Below, piece by piece: positions 30,334 to 39,749 of a stretch of 64,000 bases of DNA (its first letter is position 1; every line of letters begins with the position of its first letter). Source of the stretch: Choristocarpus tenellus KU-1152 (lineage: Eukaryota; Phaeophyceae); the NCBI GenBank assembly GCA_964200185.2, contig CAXNAD020000001.1, forward strand, positions 48,001 through 112,000, written 5' to 3'. The notes under the pieces were generated by a model. It searched no databases, was not told the DNA's origin, and saw nothing but the letters and a program-made list of their open reading frames with translations. A program made the translations under genes and the position numbers.

Positions 30334-30522
30334 ATGATATTAACTGTACAAGTTTTAACTAGCTTATTTGTTTTATTTTCATTAAGTTTAGTTGTTGCAG
30401 TGCCAGTATCATTAGCTATTCCTGGCCGATGGGAAGTAGATAAATCAAATTTTTATAAATCAACAACTTTATGGATAACTTTAGTTTTTTTAATTGCGTT
30501 TTCTAATTATTTCATAAAATAA
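30334..30522 (+). CDS. psbZ: Photosystem II protein Z
   Basis: Two-span photosystem II core subunit (former ycf9), 62 residues. The first span is followed by the conserved SLAIPGRWEVDKSNFYKS loop, then a second span ending in YFIK. Poor ribosome binding site. It lies just upstream of trnG(GCC). Confidence 0.97.
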   Translation: MILTVQVLTSLFVLFSLSLVVAVPVSLAIPGRWEVDKSNFYKSTTLWITLVFLIAFSNYFIK

Positions 30523-30596
30523 TTAAAAATCTTAATATAAATAAATAAAAATATATATCTATCTATATAATTAAATATATATATATATATTATATA

Positions 30597-30668
30597 GCGA
30601 GTGTAACTTAGTGGTAGAGTGTAACCTTGCCAAGGTTGATGTCGCGCGTTCGAGTCGCGTCACTCGCT
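30597..30668 (+). tRNA. trnG(GCC): tRNA-Gly(GCC)
   Basis: 72-base cloverleaf with acceptor GCGAGTG/CACTCGC, anticodon GCC in AACCTTGCCAAGGTT and T-arm GCGCGTTCGAGTCGCGT. One of two glycine tRNAs in the window (the other is UCC at 62303). Confidence 0.97.
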
Positions 30669-30699
30669 AAAATAAATTATTAAATATAATAGTAATAAA

Positions 30700-31503
30700 A
30701 TGAAACAAAAAGATCAATTAATAATAGGAGAAAAAAAATTTAATTCTAGACTGTTAATTGGGACAGGAAAATATAATAATTTAAAAGAAATGACTGATAG
30801 TATAAAATCTAGTAAAAGTAATATTATTACTGTTGCAGTCAGACGTTTTAATTTAATAAAAAATTCAACTAATAATAATTTATTAAAATATATTAATTGG
30901 AATAATTATTGGTTATTACCTAATACGGCGGGTGCAAAAACAACAGAAGAAGCTATTAAATTAGCTTTTATTGGACGAGAGCTTTCTAAACAAATAGGAC
31001 AAAATGAAAATAATTTTGTAAAATTGGAAGTTATTTCCGATTCTAAATATTTATTACCTGATCCTATTGGGACTTTAAAAGCTGCGGAATTTTTAGTAAA
31101 GAAAGGATTTAATGTATTACCATATATAAATGCAGATCCTATATTAGCTAAGCATTTAGAAGATATTGGTTGTTCTACAATTATGCCATTAGGTTCTCCT
31201 ATTGGTTCGGGACAAGGTATTCAAAACTTAAATAATATTCGAATTATTATTGAAAATGCAAAAATTCCTGTTATTATAGATGCGGGTATTGGTTCACCTA
31301 GCGAAGCAACGTTAGCAATGGAAATTGGTGCGGATGCTGTATTAATAAATACAGCAATCGCGAAAGCTATTAATTCAAAATTAATGGCAAAAGCCATGTG
31401 TTTTGCTGTTAAAGCTGGTCGACAATCGTATAATGCCGGTAAAATGGTTCCTTTACAATTTGCACAATCCACATCTTCTTTAGAAGGTTCTAATTTTATA
31501 TAA
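30700..31503 (+). CDS. thiG: Thiazole synthase ThiG
   Basis: Forms the thiazole phosphate half of thiamin from deoxyxylulose phosphate, dehydroglycine and ThiS thiocarboxylate. 267 residues in a TIM-barrel. The Schiff-base lysine is probably K108 (FVKLEVISD). Phosphate-binding parts include [16 protein letters not shown] and [20 protein letters not shown], followed by [12 protein letters not shown]. It starts 31 bp after trnG. thiS, its small sulfur carrier, is not in this window. Confidence 0.97.
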   Translation: MKQKDQLIIGEKKFNSRLLIGTGKYNNLKEMTDSIKSSKSNIITVAVRRFNLIKNSTNNNLLKYINWNNYWLLPNTAGAKTTEEAIKLAFIGRELSKQIGQNENNFVKLEVISDSKYLLPDPIGTLKAAEFLVKKGFNVLPYINADPILAKHLEDIGCSTIMPLGSPIGSGQGIQNLNNIRIIIENAKIPVIIDAGIGSPSEATLAMEIGADAVLINTAIAKAINSKLMAKAMCFAVKAGRQSYNAGKMVPLQFAQSTSSLEGSNFI

Positions 31504-31552
31504 TTATTATATATAATTATATATAATTATAATAAATTTCATTTAATAAAAT

Positions 31553-33052
31553 ATGACCAAAAATTATCTAAAAAATTTTAGTATATTAGCAACAACAATT
31601 TTTTTTAATCCGAATATTTTAGAATTATCACAAATAAAATTTTCAAATACTATAATGAATTTGAATTTGTTTAAAATTTTAAATATTACATCAAATACAA
31701 AAAAAAATCCTCAAGTACTAGAAACTATTTTAAAAAATCAAGAGTATTTAAATTATAAAAACAATTTAAATAAAACTGAAATTTCTTTAATTGTTAATTC
31801 TAACACAAAAACTAAAAAAAATAAATTACTTTTAATTTCACCTGTAGATTTATTACGTAATACTAGACATGCAAAATTAGAACGTGTAAAATATGGATTA
31901 TTTAGTTTTCGTGAAGGTAAATTTGATTCTAAAAAACGCATTTGTAATGGATTATGGGATAGTACAAATTATATACATGAATTAAATCGACCTTATACAT
32001 ATTCCGATACTGCTGCTTCAGATTTTATCAATTCACAATATCGTCGAAAAGTCGAAGGGGGGTTATTATATTCGTTTTTTTCTAATACAACTAATTATTA
32101 TTCAAAAAATAAATTAGGTGGATATAAATCTATTTGTCCTGTATTTTTTACTAAAGAAGAAGCACAAAATTTATTAACAACTGCAGCAGACGAAATGATA
32201 CATTTAAATAAAAAATATCATATTTATGGTACCAATAATGAAACTATTGTTTATAAACCATTTCCAAAATATATAATTCATAAAGAAAGAATAACGATAA
32301 AAGCATTTAATGAATTACAAAAAAAAAAAAAAAATATAACTTTTTTAACAAAAGTCAAAAATTTTTTAAAAATAAATCAATATCGGCTTAAATTAGCAAA
32401 TTATAAAACATTTAATAAACAACAATTTAATCATTATTTACAAGATAATACAGATGATTTTATGATTCCACAAATACCTGCAGAAAAAAAACGTATGGAA
32501 TATAATAAAGAAATTTTTACTTCCATTTCTAATGCTCGAATATTAACTATGGGGTTAGGAGATTTTTTAGAATTTTATTTAATTAGAGAACCTAATACAT
32601 TAAAAAAATTAGAATTTTTATTCATACCTTCATCTAAAATAAATAATTATAAAAAATACATACCAAAAAAAATACAAAAAATTTTAACAAAAAAAAGTGC
32701 TTTTAAAACATTTGATGATTATCAAAAAAAGTTTTATCAATATAATACAAATATTAAAACATTAGAAACTCGTTTTACAGTCATTCTTAATTTTAAAAAT
32801 AAAACACCTTATATTAAAACATCTAAAAAAAAAATAAAAAACCATCATCAAAAATGTATAATTCAAAATTATTATGTAAACGGTAAAAAAAAATTATTAA
32901 CCTCTCAATTTAATCGAATTAAAATGCAAACTTTACCAATTAAAAAATGTATTAATTTAGATAAAAAAACTTATAAAAAATCTATTAATTTAAATACTTT
33001 AAAAAAAGTTGCAGAAAAACAAAAAATTAAAACAATTATATTAAATCCATAA
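31553..33052 (+). CDS. ycf80: Tic22-like / Ycf80-like protein of 499 residues
   Basis: I do not recognise this protein with certainty. The best pattern is Ycf80, which has Tic22-like features. Around residues 197-213 it has SICPVFFTKEEAQNLLTTAA, resembling the Tic22 segment in which a cofactor-like domain meets a helix. Around 325-360 it has ARILTMGLGDFLEFYL and LKKLEFLFIPSS, resembling the second Tic22 half-repeat. Residues 90-185 are well ordered in composition (RNTRHAKLERVKYGLFSFRE); the last 130 residues are Lys/Asn-rich. No membrane span. If Tic22-like, it would act at the envelope or intermembrane space in protein import, alongside Ycf60. Gene symbol is tentative. Confidence 0.55.
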   Translation: MTKNYLKNFSILATTIFFNPNILELSQIKFSNTIMNLNLFKILNITSNTKKNPQVLETILKNQEYLNYKNNLNKTEISLIVNSNTKTKKNKLLLISPVDLLRNTRHAKLERVKYGLFSFREGKFDSKKRICNGLWDSTNYIHELNRPYTYSDTAASDFINSQYRRKVEGGLLYSFFSNTTNYYSKNKLGGYKSICPVFFTKEEAQNLLTTAADEMIHLNKKYHIYGTNNETIVYKPFPKYIIHKERITIKAFNELQKKKKNITFLTKVKNFLKINQYRLKLANYKTFNKQQFNHYLQDNTDDFMIPQIPAEKKRMEYNKEIFTSISNARILTMGLGDFLEFYLIREPNTLKKLEFLFIPSSKINNYKKYIPKKIQKILTKKSAFKTFDDYQKKFYQYNTNIKTLETRFTVILNFKNKTPYIKTSKKKIKNHHQKCIIQNYYVNGKKKLLTSQFNRIKMQTLPIKKCINLDKKTYKKSINLNTLKKVAEKQKIKTIILNP

Positions 33053-33127
33053 ATATTTTAATTTTTTGATTTATCTATAAAATATATACTACGTTTTATT
33101 ATGATTATACATTTTTAAGGATTAGCT

Positions 33128-33217
33128 ATGGATATAATTAGTTTAGGTTGGGCTACAATTATGATGATCTTTACATTTTCATTATCACTAGTTGTTTGGG
33201 GTCGAAATGGATTTTAA
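33128..33217 (+). CDS. petN: Cytochrome b6f subunit 8 (PetN)
   Basis: 29-residue single-span subunit, [20 protein letters not shown] followed by LVVWGRNGF, matching the family almost throughout. It starts a small series of tiny genes (petN, petM, secG, psbX). Confidence 0.97.
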   Translation: MDIISLGWATIMMIFTFSLSLVVWGRNGF

Positions 33218-33255
33218 AATCAAATTATTTAAATAGAGGAGAAATTTATTTATTT

Positions 33256-33354
33256 ATGAATGGAGAAATTTTAGTAGTAAGTGTTTTATGTTTCAGTATG
33301 GTAATTATTGGATTATTACTTGGTTTTTTATTATTAAAAATTCAAGAAATTTAA
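33256..33354 (+). CDS. petM: Cytochrome b6f subunit 7 (PetM)
   Basis: 32-residue single-span subunit beginning MNGEILVVSVLCFSMVIIGL and ending LGFLLLKIQEI, the conserved PetM C-terminal half. The start at 33256 is chosen over upstream in-frame codons because it gives the family length; GAGGAGAAATT lies just before it. petM is plastid-encoded in red-lineage but nuclear in green algae. Confidence 0.93.
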   Translation: MNGEILVVSVLCFSMVIIGLLLGFLLLKIQEI

Positions 33355-33365
33355 GAATAAAATAT

Positions 33366-33587
33366 ATGAATATATATAATATTTTATCTGTTTGTATTAA
33401 TTTATTATTAATTCTAATTATACTTCTTAGAAGCCCAAATGAACAAAGTTTACAGGAAATTTTAGGACCTTTACCTATTTTTGAAAATTCAAATAAAGCA
33501 AAACAATTTATTGATAAAGGAATTCAAATATTAACTATTTTATATTTTATTTTTGGAATTTTTTTTACAGCTAAAAATTTAATTTAA
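33366..33587 (+). CDS. secG: Preprotein translocase subunit SecG
   Basis: Small SecYEG component (former ycf47), 73 residues. Two hydrophobic spans flank the family core: LLILIILLRSPNEQSLQEIL, then NSNKAKQFIDKGIQILTILY. I use the ATG at 33366, 11 bases after the petM stop, since upstream codons only extend into petM in another frame. It works with SecA, encoded at 20033. Confidence 0.88.
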   Translation: MNIYNILSVCINLLLILIILLRSPNEQSLQEILGPLPIFENSNKAKQFIDKGIQILTILYFIFGIFFTAKNLI

Positions 33588-33710
33588 TAATAAATATTGA
33601 ATTAAAAAAAATAGATTATAATTTTTTTAAACTTATCCTTTAAACATAAGTGTATTGACTTTTATTATTAATAATTTTTTTATAAAATATATAAATTAAA
33701 TAAAGATATT

Positions 33711-33845
33711 ATGACTCCATCTTTAATGAATTTTTTAAGTAGTTTAATTGCTGGTTTTGTTATTGTAGTAATTCCAATTAGTTTTGCATTAATTTGGGTA
33801 AGTAGAAAAGATAAGTTAACACGTATTGTGAAAAAAACAAAATAA
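33711..33845 (+). CDS. psbX: Photosystem II protein X
   Basis: Single-span photosystem II subunit, 44 residues: [20 protein letters not shown], then [18 protein letters not shown]. This matches the PsbX pattern including the conserved S-KD C-terminal part. Plastid-encoded in red-lineage algae. Confidence 0.96.
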   Translation: MTPSLMNFLSSLIAGFVIVVIPISFALIWVSRKDKLTRIVKKTK

Positions 33846-33891
33846 TAATAATTAATTATTGTTTATAAATAAAATAATATACTTAAATTTT

Positions 33892-34272
33892 ATGATAAAT
33901 ATAGGATTTGGAGCTAATTTTATTTTAGGATTGCTTATAATTTGTGGAGCATTATTTTTATATTTTATAAGAAATATTAGACCAGAATTAGCACGAGATG
34001 AAGATATTTTTTTTACAACATTAGGACTAATTTATGGCTGTATTTTAATTATACATGGGTGGAGATTAGATCCAATTTTATTATTTAGTCAAGTCTTGAT
34101 TGTAAGTCTTTGTCTTGCTGCTGGATGGGAAAATATTAGATTACGAGCTTTAGTAGCAAAAAAAATTAAAGAACAATTAAAATCTAAATTTTTTAAAAAT
34201 TCAATTGTAAACTCAAATCGTAAAAAAGATTTAAATACAAATTCTAAATTACCAAAAAATTTATTAAAATAA
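33892..34272 (+). CDS. ycf66: Conserved plastid protein Ycf66
   Basis: Membrane protein of unknown role, conserved in cyanobacteria and many plastids. Using the ATG at 33892 gives 126 residues starting MINIGFGANFILGLLIICGA. Three hydrophobic segments follow (about 6-23, 43-57 and 65-80), with the family stretches YFIRNIRPELARDEDIFFTT and LIYGCILIIHGWRLDPILLF, and then a basic tail. An upstream ATG at 33859 would add 11 residues without similarity. Confidence 0.88.
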   Translation: MINIGFGANFILGLLIICGALFLYFIRNIRPELARDEDIFFTTLGLIYGCILIIHGWRLDPILLFSQVLIVSLCLAAGWENIRLRALVAKKIKEQLKSKFFKNSIVNSNRKKDLNTNSKLPKNLLK

Positions 34273-34325
34273 ATTAAAGTAATTTTTTTTTTTGTTTCAA
34301 AAAAATAATATTTCTGATAAATAAT

Positions 34326-34817
34326 ATGTTAAAAAAATTTTTTAATAGTTTAGTAATTATTTTACTATGCACATTCAATTTATTAAGTTCAACAGTTTAT
34401 GCTATTGAATTAGATGAGGCAACTCGAACAATTGTTGCAGATAAAACAGGTAAAACAACAATATTAAGTTCTGAACAAGTAAAGCGTGGAAAAAGATTAT
34501 TTAATTCTAGTTGTGGACAATGTCATGTAGGTGGAGTAACAAAAACCAATCCTAATTTAGGATTAGATCCAGAAGCTTTAAGTTTAGCAACTCCAAATCG
34601 TGATAATATTCAAGGATTAGTAGATTATATAAAAAGCCCAACTACTTATGATGGTTTAGAATCTATTGCAGAAATTCATCCAAGTATTAAAAGTGCAGAT
34701 ATTTTTCCTCGCATGCGTTCTTTAAGTGAAGAAGATTTAGTGGCAATTGCAGGTCATATTTTATTACAACCAAAAGTTATTTCTGAAAAATGGGGTGGTG
34801 GAAAAATTTATTATTAA
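34326..34817 (+). CDS. psbV: Cytochrome c550 (PsbV)
   Basis: Extrinsic luminal cytochrome of the photosystem II oxygen-evolving complex in cyanobacteria and red-lineage algae. 163 residues: signal peptide about 1-26 (ending SSTVYA), mature start IELDEATRTI, heme motif CGQCH at 63-67 (C63, C66, H67). A second axial histidine lies in the SIAEIHPSI segment, and the C-terminus is GGGKIYY. It precedes petJ, another c-type cytochrome, by 92 bp. Confidence 0.98.
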   Translation: MLKKFFNSLVIILLCTFNLLSSTVYAIELDEATRTIVADKTGKTTILSSEQVKRGKRLFNSSCGQCHVGGVTKTNPNLGLDPEALSLATPNRDNIQGLVDYIKSPTTYDGLESIAEIHPSIKSADIFPRMRSLSEEDLVAIAGHILLQPKVISEKWGGGKIYY

Positions 34818-34909
34818 TTTCAAGAATTAGAATGTTATAGTTTATTAATAATATTTATAAATTTTTATATTCGCATAATACTGCAAAATAATTTGTTTAA
34901 AGGTTTTAT

Positions 34910-35242
34910 ATGCAAAAAAAAATTTTTAGTTTAATCATTCTTTTTTTATCAATAATTAATTTTTCTAGTATAACTTGCGCTGTTGATATACAAAATGGTG
35001 AAGGTATTTTTACAGCAAATTGCACAGCTTGTCATGCTGGTGGAAATAATGTTGTTATGATAGATAAAACTTTACAAAAAGAAGCTTTAGTTAAGAATGA
35101 AATGAATTCGATTAAAGCTATAATGTATCAAGTGACAAATGGTAAAAATGCTATGCCAGCTTTTGGTGGACGTTTGTCAGATACCGATATTGAAGATGCA
35201 GCTAATTATGTATTAGGGAAATCAGAAGCAGGTTGGGATTAA
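34910..35242 (+). CDS. petJ: Cytochrome c6 (PetJ)
   Basis: Luminal electron carrier from b6f to photosystem I, the alternative to plastocyanin. 110 residues, signal peptide about 1-24 (ending SSITCA), heme site CTACH (C38, C41, H42) and axial methionine in KNAMPAFGGRL. The mature protein ends KSEAGWD. Its presence fits the PsaF docking helix. Heme attachment would need Ccs1 and CcsA, both encoded here. Confidence 0.97.
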   Translation: MQKKIFSLIILFLSIINFSSITCAVDIQNGEGIFTANCTACHAGGNNVVMIDKTLQKEALVKNEMNSIKAIMYQVTNGKNAMPAFGGRLSDTDIEDAANYVLGKSEAGWD

Positions 35243-35327
35243 ATTTAAAATTAATAATATTAAAATTAAAAATTTTAATATTGCCAATTTTGAGTTTTTT
35301 TCAAACTATCTTTAAAGTTAAATATAA

Positions 35328-36911
35328 ATGAGTAAAAAAATTTTATATCAAGGAAATGCAAGAATAGCATTAGAAAAAGGAATGGAAATTTTATCTGAAG
35401 CTGTTTCTGTAACATTGGGACCTAAAGGTCGAAATGTAGTTTTAGATAAAAAATATGGTTCACCACAAATTATAAATGATGGTGTAAGTATTGCGAAAGA
35501 AATTGAATTAAAAGATAATATACAAAATACAGGAGTTTCTTTAATAAAACAAGCTGCCTTAAAAACAAATGATGTTGCAGGAGATGGAACTACAACTTCT
35601 ACTGTTTTAGCTTATGCTATCGTTAAAAAAGGAATGAAAAATTTAACAGCTGGTTTAAACCCTATTTCTGTAAAATTAGGAATTGATAAAGCTGGTAAAT
35701 ATTTATCAAATCAACTTTTAGAATATGCTCGACCTATTTTAGATAATAATTCAATAAGACAAATTGCAACAATTTCTTCAGGTAATGATAAAGAAATTGG
35801 TTCCATGATTGCGAAAGCATTAACAAAAGTTGGACGCGATGGTATTATTTCATTAGAAGAAGGTACTAGCACTTCAATTGAATTAATTATTACTGAAGGT
35901 ATGCGATTAGATAAAGGATTTATTTCTCCTTATTTTATTACAAATTCGGAACGGTCTGAAGTAGAGTATGAAAATCCGTTTATTTTAATTACTGATAAAA
36001 AATTAACATTAGTTCAGCAAGACTTAATTCCAGTTTTAGAAAAAGTTGCTAAAACAAAACAACCTTTATTAATAATTGCTGAAGATATACAAAAAGAAGC
36101 TTTATCTACATTAGTATTAAATAAATTACGAGGAATTATTAATGTAGTAGCTATTAGAGCGCCAGGATTTGGTGATTTTCGTAAAGTTTTATTAGATGAT
36201 ATAGCTATTTTAACAAATGGTACAGTTATTACAGAAGATACTGGCTTACGTTTAGATAATATTGAGCTTAATTTATTAGGAACAGCTCGTCGAATAGTAA
36301 TAACGAAAGAATCAACTACTATTATTACAGAAGGTAATAAACAAAATATAATAAATCGATGTGAACAACTCCGAAAACAAATAGAATTAAGTGATTCATC
36401 TTATGAAGTAGAAAAATTAAAAGATCGAATTGCTAAATTATTAGGAGGAATTGCTATAATAAAAGTTGGAGCAGTTACTGAAACAGAAATGAAAGATAAA
36501 AAATTACGTTTAGAAGATGCTATAAATGCTACTAAAGCAGCAGTAGAAGAGGGTATTATTCCTGGTGGTGGCTCAACATTGACACATCTTTCTAATTCTT
36601 TAAAAGTTTGGGCAAAAAATAATTTAATAGAAGATGAATTTATTGGTGCATCAATTTTAGCTGAAGCAATTAAAGAACCATTAAAAAAAATTTCTGAAAA
36701 TACTGGAAAAAATGGAAGTGTAATTGTTGAATTATTACAAGAAAATGATTTTGAATTTGGTTATAATGCAGAAATTGAAGAATTTGGAAATATGTTTGAC
36801 TTCGGTATTATTGATCCAGTAAAAGTAACAAGATCTGCTTTACAAAATGCTACTTCCATATCAGGAATGATATTAACGACTGAATGTATTATTGTCAATA
36901 AAAATGATTAA
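35328..36911 (+). CDS. groEL: 60 kDa chaperonin GroEL (Cpn60)
   Basis: Stromal chaperonin that folds RuBisCO and other proteins. 527 residues. ATP-binding parts: [19 protein letters not shown] and [18 protein letters not shown] near the N-terminus, and [15 protein letters not shown] near residue 405. C-terminus ends IIVNKND without the GGM tail of bacterial GroEL. No groES is seen beside it. trnD follows on the other strand. Confidence 0.98.
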   Translation: MSKKILYQGNARIALEKGMEILSEAVSVTLGPKGRNVVLDKKYGSPQIINDGVSIAKEIELKDNIQNTGVSLIKQAALKTNDVAGDGTTTSTVLAYAIVKKGMKNLTAGLNPISVKLGIDKAGKYLSNQLLEYARPILDNNSIRQIATISSGNDKEIGSMIAKALTKVGRDGIISLEEGTSTSIELIITEGMRLDKGFISPYFITNSERSEVEYENPFILITDKKLTLVQQDLIPVLEKVAKTKQPLLIIAEDIQKEALSTLVLNKLRGIINVVAIRAPGFGDFRKVLLDDIAILTNGTVITEDTGLRLDNIELNLLGTARRIVITKESTTIITEGNKQNIINRCEQLRKQIELSDSSYEVEKLKDRIAKLLGGIAIIKVGAVTETEMKDKKLRLEDAINATKAAVEEGIIPGGGSTLTHLSNSLKVWAKNNLIEDEFIGASILAEAIKEPLKKISENTGKNGSVIVELLQENDFEFGYNAEIEEFGNMFDFGIIDPVKVTRSALQNATSISGMILTTECIIVNKND

Positions 36912-36924
36912 TTGTTTTTATTAA

Positions 36925-36999
36925 CGGGACTGACGGGACTCGAACCCGCAACTTTCACCGTGACAGGGTGATACTCTAACCAAATTGAGCTACAATCCC
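36925..36999 (-). tRNA. trnD(GUC): tRNA-Asp(GUC)
   Basis: Cloverleaf on the minus strand with acceptor GGGATTG/CAGTCCC, anticodon GTC in CACCCTGTCACGGTG and T-arm GCGGGTTCGAGTCCCGT. It converges on groEL with only 13 bp between them. Confidence 0.96.
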
Positions 37000-37104
37000 T
37001 GTCCCTATTATAATATTTCTTTTTTCTGTTTGTCAAGAATTAATTGTTAAATAAAATTTAATTGTTATTATATAAATAAATAATATAATTATTTATATCA
37101 AATT

Positions 37105-37177
37105 GGCTCTGTAGCTCAGTGGTTAGAGTAGGGGATTCATAAGCCCTTGGTCGCAGGTTCAAATCCCGCCAGAGCTA
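37105..37177 (+). tRNA. trnM(CAU): Elongator tRNA-Met(CAU)
   Basis: Anticodon CAT in GGGATTCATAAGCCC, acceptor GGCTCTG/CAGAGCT, T-arm GCAGGTTCAAATCCCGC. The anticodon stem lacks the three G-C pairs of the initiator and the short variable loop separates it from the CAU tRNA at 39659, so elongator Met is the most likely identity. Confidence 0.85.
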
Positions 37178-37190
37178 TATATATTTTAAT

Positions 37191-37279
37191 GGTGAGATGG
37201 CTGAGTGGCTTAAAGCGTTAGATTGCTAATCTATTGTACAAATTTTTTTGTACCGAGGGTTCGAATCCCTCTCTCTCCT
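37191..37279 (+). tRNA. trnS(GCU): tRNA-Ser(GCU)
   Basis: Class II cloverleaf with anticodon GCT in TAGATTGCTAATCTA, a long variable arm with the stem GTACAAATTTTTTTGTAC, and T-arm GAGGGTTCGAATCCCTC. Acceptor GGTGAGA/TCTCTCC has one T-T mismatch. A perfect 82-bp palindrome begins 9 bp after its end. Confidence 0.95.
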
Positions 37280-37287
37280 TTGAAAAT

Positions 37288-37369
37288 TATATTTAAGTTT
37301 ATTGGTATAGGTGTAATTACCGAACCTTAAGGTTCGGTAATTACACCTATACCAATAAACTTAAATATA
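37288..37369. repeat. Perfect loopless 82-bp palindrome between trnS(GCU) and dnaK
   Basis: Two directly abutting 41-bp arms, perfectly complementary, centred at 37328/37329 on CCTTAAGG. The arms contain unusual G/C for a spacer here (GGTATAGGTGTAATTACCGA). It is 9 bp after trnS and 140 bp before dnaK. As RNA it forms a very stable hairpin; as DNA it could extrude a cruciform. It may terminate upstream transcription or protect the dnaK leader; function is inferred. Confidence 0.9.
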
Positions 37370-37508
37370 TTATATTATATATGTACATTAATACGAATGT
37401 ACACTAGATTAAAATAAACTAAACTAAAAACAATAGTGCAATTACTATTTCAATATATTTCTTATTTATATTGAAATTATATAAAATTTATAATAATAAC
37501 AAAATTAT

Positions 37509-39437
37509 ATGAAAATTACAAAAGTTATTGGGATTGATTTAGGAACAACAAATTCAGTTGTAGCAGTAATGGAAGGTGGTCAACCAACAGTAGTCCCAAA
37601 TTCTGAAGGATTACGAACAACACCTTCAATTATTGCATATACAAAAAATAAAGAATTATTAGTGGGACAAATTGCTAAACGTCAAGCAGTAATTAATCCA
37701 GAAAATACATTTTCATCAATAAAACGTATTATTGGAACAACTTTATCTGAAATTAAAAAGCAATCAATCCAAGTTCCCTATGAAGTTATTGATGATAACA
37801 AAGGAAATGTTAAAATAGTATGTTCAAATTTAGATAAAAATTTAAGTCCTGAAGAAATTTCAGCTCAAGTGTTACGAAAACTGGCAACAGATGCTAGTAA
37901 TTATTTATGTAGGCCAGTTAATAATGTAGTAATTACAGTACCAGCTTATTTTAATGATTCACAACGTCAAGCAACTAAAGATGCAGGTCAAATTGCTGGT
38001 TTAGATGTAAAACGAATTATAAATGAACCAACAGCAGCTTCTTTAGCATATGGATTAGATAAACAACATAATGAGATAGTTGTTATTTTTGATTTAGGAG
38101 GAGGAACATTTGATGTTTCAATTTTAGAAGTTGGGGAAGGTGTTTTTGAGGTTTTAGCAACTTCTGGTGATACTCAATTAGGTGGAGATGATTTTGATAG
38201 AAAAATAGTAGATTATTTAATAAAAACTTTTTTAGAAAAAGAAAAAATTGATTTAAATCAAGATACACAAGCATTACAACGTTTAACAGAAGCGGCAGAA
38301 AAAGCAAAAATTGAATTATCAACATTATCAGAAACTCGAATTAATTTACCTTTTATTACAGTAGATGAAACAGGTCCAAAACATATTGAAGAAATTTTAA
38401 CACGAGCAAAATTTGAAGCACTTTGTCAAGATTTAATCGATCGTTGTCGTATTCCAGTTGAAGCTGCGATAAAAGATGCAGATTTAAAAAAAGATATTAA
38501 TGAATTAGTTTTAGTTGGTGGTTCTACACGTATACCTGCTATTCAAAAATTAATTTCGCAATTTATTCAAAAAAAACCAAATCAAAGTGTTAATCCAGAT
38601 GAAGTTGTAGCAATAGGAGCTGCTTTACAAGGTGGTGTATTAGCTGGTGAAATTACAGATATTCTTTTATTGGATGTTACACCTTTATCATTAGGAGTTG
38701 AGACGGTTGGAAATCTTATGACAAAAATGATTCCACGTAATACTACAATTCCAGTTAAACGATCTGCTATGTATACTACAGCTAGTGATAATCAAGAAAT
38801 TGTTAATGTAGATGTTTTACAAGGTGAAAGAGAATTTGCGAAAGATAATAAAATTATTGGGAATTTTTTATTAGAAGGAATACCAAAAGCACCTCGTGGA
38901 GTTCCAAAAATTGAAGTTATTTTTGATATGGATGCAAGTGGAATTTTATCTGTTTCTGCTAAAGATAAGGATACCGGTATAGAAAAAACAATACAAATTC
39001 AAAATACAGCAAAATTAGATCCAGATGATGTTGAAAAAATGGTACGTGAAGCTGAAGCGGCTTCAGAGAAAGATAAAGAAAATAAAGAAAAAGTAGAATT
39101 AAAAAATCAAATTGATTCACTTTCTTATCAAATTCAAAAACAATATGATGATAATAAAGATAAAATTTCTTCTCAAAAACAAGAACAAATTACTATAGTA
39201 TTGAAAGAAGTTTCAGAATTTATTAATTCTGATAAAAATAACATTGATAATTTAGATAGTACTAAATTAAAAACAAAAATTAATGAACTAGAACAACTTT
39301 ACACAGAAATTAATAAAGAATTATCTGAATTTACAGCAAAAAATGTTAAAACTTCAACACACGATCAAACTGTAAATAGTCATGTAGAAGAAGATGATGG
39401 TACAATTATTGATACAGAGATTGTTGAAGAAGGATAA
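37509..39437 (+). CDS. dnaK: Hsp70 chaperone DnaK
   Basis: Stromal Hsp70, 642 residues. ATPase domain motifs: [20 protein letters not shown] at the N-terminus, [36 protein letters not shown] and [16 protein letters not shown]. The substrate-binding domain follows from about residue 390 ([16 protein letters not shown]), then the helical lid and an acidic tail ending IVEEG. No dnaJ or grpE nearby. The 230-bp upstream spacer is dominated by the palindrome at 37288-37369. Confidence 0.98.
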   Translation: MKITKVIGIDLGTTNSVVAVMEGGQPTVVPNSEGLRTTPSIIAYTKNKELLVGQIAKRQAVINPENTFSSIKRIIGTTLSEIKKQSIQVPYEVIDDNKGNVKIVCSNLDKNLSPEEISAQVLRKLATDASNYLCRPVNNVVITVPAYFNDSQRQATKDAGQIAGLDVKRIINEPTAASLAYGLDKQHNEIVVIFDLGGGTFDVSILEVGEGVFEVLATSGDTQLGGDDFDRKIVDYLIKTFLEKEKIDLNQDTQALQRLTEAAEKAKIELSTLSETRINLPFITVDETGPKHIEEILTRAKFEALCQDLIDRCRIPVEAAIKDADLKKDINELVLVGGSTRIPAIQKLISQFIQKKPNQSVNPDEVVAIGAALQGGVLAGEITDILLLDVTPLSLGVETVGNLMTKMIPRNTTIPVKRSAMYTTASDNQEIVNVDVLQGEREFAKDNKIIGNFLLEGIPKAPRGVPKIEVIFDMDASGILSVSAKDKDTGIEKTIQIQNTAKLDPDDVEKMVREAEAASEKDKENKEKVELKNQIDSLSYQIQKQYDDNKDKISSQKQEQITIVLKEVSEFINSDKNNIDNLDSTKLKTKINELEQLYTEINKELSEFTAKNVKTSTHDQTVNSHVEEDDGTIIDTEIVEEG

Positions 39438-39443
39438 ATATTC

Positions 39444-39473
39444 TTGATTTTTTATTAAAATTTATACTATAAT
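39444..39473 (+). promoter_or_regulatory. Sigma70-type promoter for psbI
   Basis: TTGATT (39444-39449), 18-base spacer, TATAAT (39468-39473), 34 bases before the psbI ATG. Five of six and six of six... the -35 box differs from TTGACA at two positions and the -10 box is perfect. It starts just after the dnaK stop. Confidence 0.6.
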
Positions 39474-39507
39474 TTTAATGAGAAACCTTTTTTGGAGAAT
39501 TTTATTT

Positions 39508-39624
39508 ATGTTAACTTTAAAAATTTTAGTTTATACTACTGTAACCTTTTTTAGTTCATTATTTATTTTTGGTTTTTTAGCTAATGATCCATCACGAAAT
39601 CCAAATAGAAAAGATTTAGAATAA
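39508..39624 (+). CDS. psbI: Photosystem II protein I
   Basis: 38-residue single-span subunit next to D1 and CP43: [20 protein letters not shown], then [18 protein letters not shown]. The sequence is the family pattern almost throughout. GGAG lies 9-12 bases before the ATG, and a promoter lies at 39444-39473. Confidence 0.98.
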   Translation: MLTLKILVYTTVTFFSSLFIFGFLANDPSRNPNRKDLE

Positions 39625-39658
39625 TAATAAAATAAGAACATTTTTATTTTATTATTAA

Positions 39659-39744
39659 GCATTTGTGGCCGAGTGGTTGAAGGCAACGGACTCATAATCC
39701 GTTTTCTATTTAGAACATCGCTGGTTCGAACCCAGCCAGATGCA
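39659..39744 (+). tRNA. trnI(CAU): tRNA with CAU anticodon and long variable arm, probably tRNA-Ile(CAU)
   Basis: 86-base cloverleaf: acceptor GCATTTG/CAGATGC, anticodon CAT in CGGACTCATAATCCG, variable arm with TTCT-ATTT-AGAA stem, T-arm GCTGGTTCGAACCCAGC. Since initiator and elongator Met tRNAs are both assigned elsewhere, this third CAU species is most likely the isoleucine tRNA whose C34 is converted to lysidine to read AUA. The G1-C2-A3 acceptor start agrees with plastid trnI(CAU). The extra arm is the odd feature. Confidence 0.75.
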
Positions 39745-39749
39745 AGAAA

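Noticed and set aside
33148-33255. Longer frame upstream of petM
   Set aside because: The extra codons overlap petN in another frame and have no similarity; the ATG at 33256 gives the family length.
33655-33686. Promoter before psbX (TTGACT ... TATAAA)
   Set aside because: Spacer of 20 bases is too long for a confident call.
37030-37057. Promoter TTGTCA-16-TAAAAT before trnM(CAU)
   Set aside because: Possible, but both boxes have mismatches and such pairs are expected by chance in sequence this AT-rich.
38083-38325. Antisense open frame in dnaK, and similar ones in psaB (27851-28105), thiG, clpC, atpB and rbcL
   Set aside because: Composition follows the codon bias of the real gene on the other strand; no start signals or family resemblance.
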